Below are positions 1 to 6,843 of a DNA stretch of 10,560 nucleotides, in pieces; position 1 is the first letter of the stretch, and every line of letters starts with the position of its first letter. Source of the stretch: Nitrososphaerota archaeon. GTDB taxonomy: Archaea > Thermoproteota > Nitrososphaeria > Nitrososphaerales > UBA183. The translations under genes were made by a program, and so were the position numbers. Below the pieces are notes generated by a model that saw nothing but the letters and a program-made list of their open reading frames with translations, searched no databases and was not told the DNA's origin. The stretch is taken from NCBI GenBank assembly GCA_029785235.1, contig JAFMAA010000033.1, positions 1 to 10,560 of the forward strand, written 5' to 3'.

Positions 1-1
1 C

Positions 2-2914
2 AGTTGCATCGACGGTCCTCCGGCCTGGCCTGCCGGTTGCGTGTCCGGGCTGGGGGGGCACAACCTCTCGAACCCCAATTTCCAACCCTTCACTCAAGCC
101 GGAACCTACCCTGTCAGCGTGAACATCAGCGACTCCACTGGTTGGGACTCCACGCTCCGGTTCAATGAGAGCGTCTACTGGCCCATCAACGTGAGCATTC
201 CGGTAATCCCACTTGTTCACCAGGGCACTCAGGCTAACGTCACCTTCACCCTCTTTCAGAATCATGGGGCTCCTCCCATGGAATGGTGGCTGAACGACTC
301 TACCCGCGGGATGACCCTCTGCGGACCTGTGGCTGTGCCTTCGTACGGGATCCAGTCGTGCAGTTTCGTCCCCAATTGGAACGGGACCGACACGCTCAAC
401 CTAACGGTGAGGGATGGACTCCACTCCCGACTCTTCGTGCCCTTCTCCTATCAGGTAGTCTCGGATCTCGGGTCCCTCACTCTTTCAGCTCAAGCAGGGA
501 GCTACTCCGCGGTGCAGGGTGGAACTCTCCAGGACGAGGTTGGGGCTACCACCACCTTCATAGCCTCTTACGTCGGGGGGTCAAGCCCGTACACTTGCAC
601 ACTCATTGAGAACGGGTCCGGCACAATCGCTCTCTGGTCATCGTCGACAACGAGTTGCTCGACCACGTACACATGGACCCATATGGGAACATACACACTG
701 AACCTCACCGTGAAAGATTCCCTGGGTGGGGCAGGCGGGTCAGCCCGACAGTGGCTGTTAGTGGACGTGACCGCACCTGTCAGCGTCAAGTCAATAACGT
801 CCGCCCAGACAAACCTTGATGCCCAGGTGATCGACAACATCTCTGCCAAGACCACCGGTGGCCTTACTCCCTACAATTTCGTCTGGGATTTCGGCAACGG
901 GGCGACCAAGACAACGATCCGTCCCTGGGTGACTTACGCTTGGCCTTCCCCTGGGTCATTCACGGTCAAGATTACCGTCACTGACGGTACCGGGGCGAGC
1001 TCGACCCTATCGACTTCCGTGCAGGTGATTGCGGACCCTGCCGTGAAGGTTATGTCTATGGTCGATGGCCCAATCTCAACCTCGGGAATCACATCTGGTG
1101 GAAGCACCACACTTCCTTCCGGGACCACTGCCTCGTTCAACCTGACCTTCGCCGGTGGCACCGGGTCCTACTCGGTAGTCTGGAAGCTGAACGGAACCAC
1201 GGTCAACTCGACAGCGGTCTTCAACCTCTGGACCAACCTTTCCTTGTCGTGGCCATCGGTCGGAAACCACTCCCTGTCAGTGACCATCAGCGATTCCGAG
1301 GGGCAGGTCTCGACCTTCACCCTATCGGTGAAGGTGATCGTGGACATGGTGGGCCCGGTCACGTTGACCATCAGTCGGTCAGTCGTGGACAGCGGAATGA
1401 GGGACAACGCCACCGCCTCGGCCACGGGTGGGTGGGCACCTTTCACCTATGACTGGCTCATCTCCGCGGCAAGTGGCAACCGTTGGATCAACGGCTCCGT
1501 GAATGCCCTGGAGGGTACTTGGACCGCGTCCGGAAGCTACTCTATCACCGCCACCGTCATCGATGCCTTCGGGTACAGGGCCTCCGAGGTAACTAAGCTC
1601 ACGGTGAATACGGTTCCCCTCGCACCTTGCGCGCCCCAGCTCGTCACAGGAATCCCGATGGCGGGCAACACACTGACATTCTCCCTGAGCTGCGTCAGTG
1701 GTGGAACCGGGCCGTTGTCCTACTCTTGGAACCTGGGAGCGGATCACCAGGTAACGAGTGTCCCACGGGTAACGGTCACCTTCCATCAAGCGACCTCCTA
1801 CGAGGTCTCGGTGAACGTGACCGATGCTCTTGGGGAAACGGCCGAGTCGAAAGTTCTGACCTTGGGAACTATCCCTCCCTCGATCGACAACGTGACCTAC
1901 CAGAAGCTCTCCCTGTCCCACAACACGACCAGCAATGGCACCATCTATCACCTCGAACTGGTATTCGAGCTCCTGACCAGCGACACCGATGGCACGGTTA
2001 CGGGTTACCGTTACTCCACGAACGCGTCCAACCTTTCCTCGCTGCCCTGGATTCCTTTGGGCGAGATGGTGGCCAATCTGACCCTCACGGGGTCCGCAAT
2101 CCAGCAGCTCTACATCCAAGTCATCGACAACTACAACCGGACCTCATCTCCTTACACCCTTGCGCTGAACCTCAGCAGCCCTCCCTCAGGGAAGGGCTCG
2201 ACCGGGCCAAGCGGTCAAGGGACGGATTGGGGCTTCACGTTCCTGCTGGTCGTGATTGCAGTGGTCGGTGCCTTGGCGGCTATCCTTGCCTTTGTGGAGC
2301 TACGGAAGAGGCGACGCTCTGGAGGCGGACCCACCACTACCACTACGAATTCGTCCGATAGTGGTGTAGCCAAGGCCATCGAAGAACACCTGAAACAGAA
2401 CCCCAACGAGGAGGAGGGGGCACTGGTTCACCAAGTGGGATTGATGACCGGCGCGAGCGATGCCACCGTGCGTACACAATTGTCCATCCTTTCGGAATCC
2501 CACAAGGTCGAGAAGACCGAGAGCGGTGGTGCCACCAGATACACGAATGCTGCAGGCGAGGTCTCCAAGGAAGAACTCGCCCGGATGGGGATGATTACGG
2601 ATACCATGCTCTCAACCATCCGTAGCGAGACCCCCGTGACAGGGAGGAGGTTGAAAGAGGTGCTCAAGCCCTACAACCTCAGTGAGGGAGAGATTCGGAA
2701 CTACCTTCTCGACCTGAGGGCCGAGATTGCGTGGGATTCTGGGGCCGACTTCGGAGATTTCGACAGTGTGGTCTTTAGGGCCATGCCTTTGGCTCTCCAA
2801 ACACCTCAGGTGGAGGTTGTGGTGGACGAGAGTGCTCTCCCAAAGTTTCTTGACGACAACACTCCCGCACCTCCCAGTGGCAAGAGGCGCAGGAAGCGGT
2901 CCTCTGCTATCTGA
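2..2914 (+). CDS. Large PKD-repeat surface protein with C-terminal membrane anchor and cytoplasmic winged helices (5' partial)
   Basis: The frame is open from base 2, so the true start and any signal peptide lie outside the window; the GTG at 41 is only an internal candidate. Residue numbers here count from that GTG. Most of the protein is a string of beta-sandwich repeats of PKD/Ig type, each with a W-D/L-x-x-G-like core and ending in a V-T-V-x-D-like strand; good examples begin near residues 195, 275, 375, 465 and 560. Dozens of N-x-S/T sequons suggest a heavily N-glycosylated exterior. A single hydrophobic helix lies at about 732-753 (WGFTFLLVVIAVVGALAAIL), followed by KRRRR, which gives an N-out/C-in topology. 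The cytoplasmic tail has a winged-helix-like segment at about 775-840, with an ATVRTQLSILSE recognition-helix pattern, and a second helical HTH-like segment at about 843-900. The tail ends in a Lys/Arg cluster. It is probably an adhesin, sensor or S-layer-associated protein that may act directly as a one-component regulator. The ligand is unknown. Confidence 0.85.
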   Translation, partial: SCIDGPPAWPAGCVSGLGGHNLSNPNFQPFTQAGTYPVSVNISDSTGWDSTLRFNESVYWPINVSIPVIPLVHQGTQANVTFTLFQNHGAPPMEWWLNDSTRGMTLCGPVAVPSYGIQSCSFVPNWNGTDTLNLTVRDGLHSRLFVPFSYQVVSDLGSLTLSAQAGSYSAVQGGTLQDEVGATTTFIASYVGGSSPYTCTLIENGSGTIALWSSSTTSCSTTYTWTHMGTYTLNLTVKDSLGGAGGSARQWLLVDVTAPVSVKSITSAQTNLDAQVIDNISAKTTGGLTPYNFVWDFGNGATKTTIRPWVTYAWPSPGSFTVKITVTDGTGASSTLSTSVQVIADPAVKVMSMVDGPISTSGITSGGSTTLPSGTTASFNLTFAGGTGSYSVVWKLNGTTVNSTAVFNLWTNLSLSWPSVGNHSLSVTISDSEGQVSTFTLSVKVIVDMVGPVTLTISRSVVDSGMRDNATASATGGWAPFTYDWLISAASGNRWINGSVNALEGTWTASGSYSITATVIDAFGYRASEVTKLTVNTVPLAPCAPQLVTGIPMAGNTLTFSLSCVSGGTGPLSYSWNLGADHQVTSVPRVTVTFHQATSYEVSVNVTDALGETAESKVLTLGTIPPSIDNVTYQKLSLSHNTTSNGTIYHLELVFELLTSDTDGTVTGYRYSTNASNLSSLPWIPLGEMVANLTLTGSAIQQLYIQVIDNYNRTSSPYTLALNLSSPPSGKGSTGPSGQGTDWGFTFLLVVIAVVGALAAILAFVELRKRRRSGGGPTTTTTNSSDSGVAKAIEEHLKQNPNEEEGALVHQVGLMTGASDATVRTQLSILSESHKVEKTESGGATRYTNAAGEVSKEELARMGMITDTMLSTIRSETPVTGRRLKEVLKPYNLSEGEIRNYLLDLRAEIAWDSGADFGDFDSVVFRAMPLALQTPQVEVVVDESALPKFLDDNTPAPPSGKRRRKRSSAI

Positions 2915-3386
2915 ATCTCCGGTCTGTGAGCCAAAGCAACGAAAGAGTCAATGTCCACTTCGAACTGCATCTACGTTCTGAGACGAAACGAGCATGCGGA
3001 CGGATTAAGGCTCGGCAATCGGCCGTTGAAGACAATACGCACACGCGCCGAAGGATTGGAAAAACGCGCTGCGGCTCGGACTCTTCTCCCAACCATTGTT
3101 GATGGAGAACCTTGTTTGCTATTATGGACTCTCCTGGCGGACCAAGACCAGTACCGCTTTCACTCTGACCACACCTCAACTACAGTCTGCGAGGTTGAGT
3201 GGAGGAAGATGTGTCCCCGTCGTGATGCTCGCGAGCCTTTCAAGAGAGGCCATTTTACTACGGTGCAGTAGTGAAACCATGGTATTCAGGCCGAGACTTC
3301 TGCCCTGAGTTTTGCCGACACGGGGGGATGGTTCTCAACGTCGATAACGGACTGCGACTGAGACATTGCTTCTTGAGCGCGGGATG
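2915..3386. other. Non-coding gap of about 470 bp between convergent genes
   Basis: This gap lies between the stop of the PKD protein (+) and the stop of the TGT-like gene (-). Open frames exist on both strands, the longest being 2951-3271 (+), but their translations look random: no domain, no hydrophobic or helical pattern, and no clear ribosome binding site. No copy of the tRNA-Glu 3' end is visible by eye. The one clear structure is the hairpin at 3250-3282. The stretch could be an element boundary or the remains of a decayed gene; I cannot tell which. Confidence 0.5.
3250..3282. repeat. Imperfect inverted repeat (hairpin) in the convergent gap
   Basis: TTTTACTAC at 3253-3261 pairs with GTAGTGAAA at 3268-3276 (nine pairs, one a T-G wobble) around a 6-base loop. 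In an alternative register CCAT (3250-3253) also pairs with ATGG (3279-3282) across a small bulge. It lies about 105 bases beyond the stop of the minus-strand operon. No T-run follows on either strand, so it is not a classical terminator. It could be a 3'-end RNA structure or a protein site. Confidence 0.4.
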
Positions 3387-4610
3387 TTACGTCAGGCGGC
3401 CAGCATTAACTTCCGTTTCGAGAGCGCTGGACCAAACTTCGAGCCGCTTGCTGTGAGCGCTCGTCGTAGGTGAGACAGTTCCCCGCACAGCCCTCACCCG
3501 AACCGCATCTGCACGCAAGCCCCCGAAAAGCTGGGACGCCGGCTTCTTGATAGATTCATCAAATTCGTCTAACCGCCTACTTACGAAATGTTTGGCGAGT
3601 GCCTCAGCCGTCATGCGTCGCACGGAAGAAAAACCCTTGCAGAAGTTACAATTGCAACTGAATAGGCTTGAGTCATTGGCGCGCAAGTCATCCGCTAGCT
3701 CCAAACCAACAGACTGGTGGGAGATGGGGACGTAATAACGGGGAACCCCACCCCCACCTACATAGTATGGATCTCTAGACTCCGAGATACCGATCCCTTG
3801 AACCGAGCCATCGATGGCCCCTCGCCCGCAAAGCTGAGAAGAATAGAACCCCCCAAATAGGTTAATTACCTCTTTTCCCCTAGACCTGCTCTTCAGCTCG
3901 GCGATGAATTCGGAAAGCTGCGTGAAGAGGTCCTTGTCTTCAAACCACTCTTTGAAGTCAATCATCCAGATGAGGAAACCCGCAACTTTCGAGGGGGAGT
4001 ATACTGAGAGCAACTCCGAGCGCCGAGTTTGGTCCTGGAGATAATCCCTTGTAATGGCGAGAACCGCGTAGAGCTTCTCTCCTGGATTCAACGCCGAGAT
4101 TGAATCCTTGAGCAGCTTGGTATTGATTTCGAGGGTCTCTGAATTCTCAATGATTATATACGGCGAAACTAGAAACTCCGGGAGGCGGATTCCATCCAAA
4201 CGGTCATCAAGCAGTGCCGCGAGTTCCAACATTTTCGGGGATGTGCTCGGCATCCTTGTTCGTTGGTAGTTGAGAACTCCCCTCGCAACTGAGGCTGTTC
4301 TTCCTTTCTCTTGCAACCCGCTTTGAGTGAACCCCTCGGCGCCGAGACTGCCAATGTCGAACCCATAAGCCTTCGATAGGGGTTCCACCCACCTCTTGCC
4401 AGAAACATCCTGGAAGAATGGCTTACAGAACTTGTAGAAGACAGGGTCTAGGAAGTAGTTCAACTTGGATGTGAAGAGAAAGGATCCCACGGCGTTCGAA
4501 TAAAGTTCCAAGATGTGCGCATCAATCACAACCCCATGCACGTTCTTGGCAAACGGAACCAGATACGCAAGCTCCCTGCCTAGGCTCGTCCGAAAGTACA
4601 TTCTCCCCAT
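3387..4610 (-). CDS. tRNA-guanine-transglycosylase-like (DpdA-like) TIM-barrel protein
   Basis: This is a 407-residue protein. The strongest clue is a metal-site pattern near the C-terminus, C319-x-C321-x2-C324 followed by H341, which resembles the CxCxxC...H zinc site of TGT enzymes and of the DNA-modifying relative DpdA. Ahead of it is a glycine-rich stretch, VINLFGGFYSS (about 248-258), then G-I-G-I-S-E-S-R-D (272-280), GGGG (285-288) and a YYVPISH segment. I recall these from a broad TGT-like family, but I cannot assign the catalytic Asp. TGT enzymes swap guanine for a 7-deazaguanine such as preQ0 in tRNA, and DpdA does so in DNA; the substrate here is inferred, not shown. The start ATG directly follows the TAA of the upstream nuclease gene with no gap and has GGTGA 4 bases before it; M4 is an alternative start. 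It is the last gene of a four-gene operon and is more AT-rich than the right flank. The H spacing (16 residues) is shorter than in classical TGT, so a diverged family is likely. Confidence 0.55.
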   Translation of the reverse strand: MGRMYFRTSLGRELAYLVPFAKNVHGVVIDAHILELYSNAVGSFLFTSKLNYFLDPVFYKFCKPFFQDVSGKRWVEPLSKAYGFDIGSLGAEGFTQSGLQEKGRTASVARGVLNYQRTRMPSTSPKMLELAALLDDRLDGIRLPEFLVSPYIIIENSETLEINTKLLKDSISALNPGEKLYAVLAITRDYLQDQTRRSELLSVYSPSKVAGFLIWMIDFKEWFEDKDLFTQLSEFIAELKSRSRGKEVINLFGGFYSSQLCGRGAIDGSVQGIGISESRDPYYVGGGGVPRYYVPISHQSVGLELADDLRANDSSLFSCNCNFCKGFSSVRRMTAEALAKHFVSRRLDEFDESIKKPASQLFGGLRADAVRVRAVRGTVSPTTSAHSKRLEVWSSALETEVNAGRLT

Positions 4611-5039
4611 TTACTCACCCATTGCAACGGTCATTTGAATCAGTTCTCTCCTGCGCTGTTGGTCGACCAAGGTAGACTTTCGAGGTGATATTAGCTCTAC
4701 CACTTGCCGAGACTGCACTGCAAGGAGTCCCAAACCTGCGCTCCTTATTCTTGGCTCCTCTCTCTGGAACGCTTTGAGCGCATATTCACAAGGGAACGAG
4801 AGATAAACACGGTCCGCTACATGCAAGCGCAGAAGTGCTTGGTCGAAAGCTCGGCGGAAGTGATCTAACTTAGCCTCGATGATTACGACGCTCTTCCGTC
4901 TCGGATGAATCCCAACAACATCGAAGGTTCTCGGGCTTCGCGGTCTCGGCCTGACCTGAAGGTACACGCTGTAGCCCGCCTTTCGCAAATGAGTTCGGAG
5001 CACGGGGTATAGCTCTTTCTCCAGTTTAACCCGCAGCAT
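4611..5039 (-). CDS. Compact PD-(D/E)XK nuclease-like protein
   Basis: From the ATG at 5039 the protein has 142 residues. I chose this start because it follows an AAGGTGG ribosome-binding sequence by 4 bases. The frame extends further upstream, but that extension overlaps the upstream gene and looks like its shadow. The core matches the PD-(D/E)XK nuclease fold: a first helix with E9, then T-F-D40 on a strand, then a V-V-I-I-E55-A-K57 strand 14 residues later, and a helix with conserved polar residues. The segment after it (D-R-V-Y-L-S-F-P) resembles small MmcB/Mrr-like members that recognise or cut DNA. There is no separate DNA-recognition domain, so it may work with a partner. It overlaps the upstream membrane-protein gene by 14 bp and abuts the downstream TGT-like gene, which implies co-translation. 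It could be a restriction-type effector or a repair nuclease; activity is inferred from motif residues only. Confidence 0.65.
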   Translation of the reverse strand: MLRVKLEKELYPVLRTHLRKAGYSVYLQVRPRPRSPRTFDVVGIHPRRKSVVIIEAKLDHFRRAFDQALLRLHVADRVYLSFPCEYALKAFQREEPRIRSAGLGLLAVQSRQVVELISPRKSTLVDQQRRRELIQMTVAMGE

Positions 5040-5604
5040 CCGCCCACCTTCTCTCACTGTCTGAAAGTAGCTTAGCGGCCAACTGATTCTTGAGGTTCCA
5101 AGTAGCAGCTTTGAAATCCTCACGGAGGTTTCGAAGAACCCAAAGCAAATAGACGGCCAAACCACTTGAGGCACACCAACCCAGGAGCGCCACCATTACG
5201 ACGAGAAGAGGAGTTCCGCTTGGCACAGGTGAAAAAGTGAATATGGAACCGATGGGGACCATGAAACAACCGGCACTAGCAACTGAACGAGAAAGGTGCC
5301 TATTAAATCGTTCGAAGCGCAAGCCAGCATACTGGGCTCTTTCAATCCTGCGAATCATCGCGTTATACCCCGTCTTGAGTGCCCGAATATCGTCCTGCGA
5401 TGGAGATCTTGCCGTATGATCTACATCCTTGGCGGTGGGTACAAAGTATCGAGCAACTATGTCTGACTCCATTTGGTCTAGGTCACCCCGCTTTGTGTCC
5501 CCTTTGTCCACCGGAGAAACAATCTTGTCGAGAAGGACGTAGAAGATGCCATAGATGCCTGCGATGCTGAAGGCTCCCAAGGCAAACCAGGACGATGGGA
5601 ACAT
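5026..5604 (-). CDS. Small membrane protein, unknown function, about three transmembrane helices
   Basis: This 192-residue protein has a hydrophobic helix at about 6-25, a soluble middle region (26-106) rich in charged residues and probably helical, then two closely spaced hydrophobic segments at about 107-124 and 131-156. A basic/amphipathic helical tail follows (157-192). I recognise no family. The ATG at 5604 is 35 bp below the stop of the YwgA-like gene; no good Shine-Dalgarno sequence is visible, so translation may depend on the upstream gene. The 3' end overlaps the nuclease gene by 14 bp. Being placed among a regulator, a nuclease and a TGT-like protein makes a membrane-acting effector or an anchor for the complex conceivable, but nothing in the sequence proves either. 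Confidence 0.6.
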   Translation of the reverse strand: MFPSSWFALGAFSIAGIYGIFYVLLDKIVSPVDKGDTKRGDLDQMESDIVARYFVPTAKDVDHTARSPSQDDIRALKTGYNAMIRRIERAQYAGLRFERFNRHLSRSVASAGCFMVPIGSIFTFSPVPSGTPLLVVMVALLGWCASSGLAVYLLWVLRNLREDFKAATWNLKNQLAAKLLSDSERRWADAAG

Positions 5605-5639
5605 CGGAGAAAGTAAGACGGAGCTACGACCGGTAGGAG

Positions 5640-6164
5640 TTACCGCAAGTACCGGCTCTTGATGATGGATTTTTCGGTATATTCCGGATATGCATTATAG
5701 ACTTGACCCACAAGTGTATCCAGTGGGAGTTTTCCCTCCTTCAACCGAATCCTTCGGACCTCCTCCCCCACCCTTTCTGGAAGTAGACCCTTGGTCTGGA
5801 GGCGCGAGAGTGCGCTGCGTCCCCTTTCTGTTATGGAGAATTCCTGAGTATCCTCGTCCTCTCCAGAGATGTTGACCAATCCGAGAAGCGATAGTGACAT
5901 GGCATCATCGAGCACCTCCTCAGTGAACGGCCCATAGTGAAGGGGACGGAAACGGTAGCTCTCGTCTGTGACACTCAATTTCTTCTCTTCAATCACCCGT
6001 TTCTGAATCAAGAACGCCAACTTCTCCAAGCGAGTCCTGCCCTTGATTGGCTCTTCGGGATCAGCGTCAAGCAGCGACAGAAGGTAAGTGGCCCGTGGCA
6101 ACACCTGCGGTGCTGCAGCTCTGCTAAGGGATTCAGATGCTGGCGCTCCTGGTTTCCTCATCAT
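5640..6164 (-). CDS. YwgA-like / Panacea-like winged-helix protein
   Basis: This 174-residue protein shows the pattern of the YwgA-like (and DUF4065/SocA-like 'Panacea') families. G-R-T-R-L-E-K-L-A-F-L-I-Q (42-54) is the first helix pair. R-P-L-H-Y-G-P-F-T-E-E-V (73-84) carries the typical Y-G-P-F/Y motif. A wing with I-T-E-R-G-R follows at 111-116, and the closing motif is Y-N-A-Y-P-E-Y-T-E-K-S (157-167). Members are often antitoxins or regulators in mobile and defence loci. The sequence AGGTGA lies 4 bases before the first ATG and 7 before the second, so M2 (6161) is an equally good start. It is the promoter-proximal gene of the operon and faces a divergent region with a palindrome (6266-6288), consistent with autoregulation. 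DNA binding is inferred. Confidence 0.6.
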   Translation of the reverse strand: MMRKPGAPASESLSRAAAPQVLPRATYLLSLLDADPEEPIKGRTRLEKLAFLIQKRVIEEKKLSVTDESYRFRPLHYGPFTEEVLDDAMSLSLLGLVNISGEDEDTQEFSITERGRSALSRLQTKGLLPERVGEEVRRIRLKEGKLPLDTLVGQVYNAYPEYTEKSIIKSRYLR

Positions 6165-6265
6165 GTTCTCACCTATGTTGTAATGGTTAAAAGGGTATTT
6201 GGCAGGGACGTTCCACCACCGACTTGCAGAGCCTTTTCAGGATGGCCGCTAAGAATGCGCTCCGA

Positions 6266-6288
6266 GAGTGTTGGAGGTAACAACACGC
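6266..6288. promoter_or_regulatory. Palindromic operator candidate
   Basis: GTGTTG (6268-6273) and CAACAC (6281-6286) form a perfect inverted repeat around a 7-base spacer. Two more symmetric bases flank it after one mismatch. It sits about 100 bp from both divergent starts, a position where a dimeric winged-helix regulator such as the neighbouring YwgA-like protein could bind. This is a guess from position and symmetry alone. Confidence 0.3.
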
Positions 6289-6338
6289 TACTAGCCAACC
6301 GGCCTCTCGATTCGGAACTAAGATAGATTTCTATAACA

Positions 6339-6346
6339 CTTAAATA
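6339..6346 (+). promoter_or_regulatory. TATA box for P1
   Basis: CTTAAATA closely matches the archaeal TTTAWATA consensus. Initiation about 26 bases downstream of its centre would fall near 6368, only some 7 bases before the P1 ATG at 6376. That predicts a nearly leaderless mRNA and fits the lack of a Shine-Dalgarno sequence there. Confidence 0.5.
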
Positions 6347-6375
6347 TCTCTCTGCCCTCGGCCTCCCGAACACGT

Positions 6376-6744
6376 ATGTCCGAAAGCCGCAGCCGAATGG
6401 CCGTCCTCCTTGTCCCGGTCCCCGAGGGAACCACCATCGACGGGGAGGTTGGCCTCTCACAAGTTCAGGACCTTGGTTCCACGATCGACAGCCTTCCCGT
6501 TACCCAATCCCTTCCGGCTCCACGGGTGACTACACGCGAGCTGACACCACCCCTCCCAAGGCCTTCGCCCGGGTCCGCTGAGGGCTTGGCCGACCTTCGA
6601 TCATTCAAGAAGCACGTGGCCCGCCTGCCGTCGAACCACCCCCTGCGATTCGCGTTGCAGGGAGAGCCGGATTGGATGGCGCGCCCTGAGCTCAAGCTGA
6701 AGCTACGGGAGTGGGCGAAGTACCTCGCGTGGCAGGAGAGGTAG
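6376..6744 (+). CDS. Small protein P1, unknown family, paralogue of P2
   Basis: This 122-residue protein is of unrecognised function. The N-terminal strand block (A-V-L-L-V-P-V-P-E-G, 9-18) and the C-terminal block (71-122) are shared with P2 at 8265-8633, while the Pro/Ser/Thr-rich middle is not. In the C-terminal block I count 31 identities in 52 aligned residues, including N-H-P-L-R-F-A-L and G-E-P-D-W, then a Lys/Trp-rich amphipathic helix. There is no signal peptide, membrane helix or known motif. The ATG at 6376 sits just after a TATA box; M8 is an alternative start. A hairpin overlaps its stop. The Schlafen-like gene follows after 99 bp on the same strand, so a functional link is plausible. 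Conservation between the two copies is the main evidence that it is a real gene. Confidence 0.75.
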   Translation: MSESRSRMAVLLVPVPEGTTIDGEVGLSQVQDLGSTIDSLPVTQSLPAPRVTTRELTPPLPRPSPGSAEGLADLRSFKKHVARLPSNHPLRFALQGEPDWMARPELKLKLREWAKYLAWQER

Positions 6745-6759
6745 GGGCTGCTGCCCTAC
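6741..6759 (+). terminator. Hairpin over the P1 stop codon
   Basis: GTAGGG (6741-6746) pairs with CCCTAC (6754-6759) around a 7-base loop; the stop TAG (6742-6744) is inside the left arm. A run of seven C and then ATTT follows shortly after, but there is no real T-tract. It may attenuate or protect the transcript end rather than terminate it. Confidence 0.3.
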
Positions 6760-6843
6760 GCGTCCGGATTCCCCCCCATTTCAAAGAGTGAGACGGTTTA
6801 TGCGCGGGTCAAGCTCTTGTCCTGTCTTGCTTGATGGGATGGC

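Larger units (their letters stand above)
6165..6375. promoter_or_regulatory. Divergent intergenic control region
   Basis: This 211-bp region separates the minus-strand four-gene operon from the plus-strand P1 gene. For P1 there is a TATA box at 6339-6346. For the operon only weak TA-rich candidates exist, a TTTTAA and an AAATAC on the minus strand around 6187-6200; these would give a very short leader. A perfect 6-bp inverted repeat with flanking partial symmetry lies near the middle (6268-6286). No gene is visible. Confidence 0.5.

Noticed and set aside
1379..2119. Long antisense frame (246 codons) inside the PKD gene
   Set aside because: It is rich in Gly/Arg/Asp with no motif and mirrors the codon structure of the strongly supported PKD repeats on the other strand.
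1627..2361. Long + strand frame (244 codons) inside the PKD gene
   Set aside because: It is an alternate frame of the PKD repeats with a Trp/Arg/Pro-rich nonsense composition; the membrane helix and winged helices belong to the main frame.
3128..3150. Weak resemblance to the tRNA 3' end (CTCTCCTGGCGGACC) as a left att site
   Set aside because: Several mismatches and no T-loop match; below what I would accept by eye.
2951..3271. Open frame of 106 codons on the + strand in the gap
   Set aside because: The translation has no domain, no secondary-structure pattern and no clear ribosome site or promoter; it is more likely chance in a non-coding stretch.
5040..5174. N-terminal extension of the nuclease gene to an earlier ATG
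   Set aside because: It would overlap the membrane-protein gene by about 150 bases, has no fold signal, and the ATG at 5039 has a good ribosome site.
6301..6310. 10-base match GGCCTCTCGA to the tRNA-Glu anticodon arm, as a possible second att site
   Set aside because: A 10-base match is expected by chance between a 72-base tRNA and a 10-kb window, and it does not extend into the tRNA 3' end.
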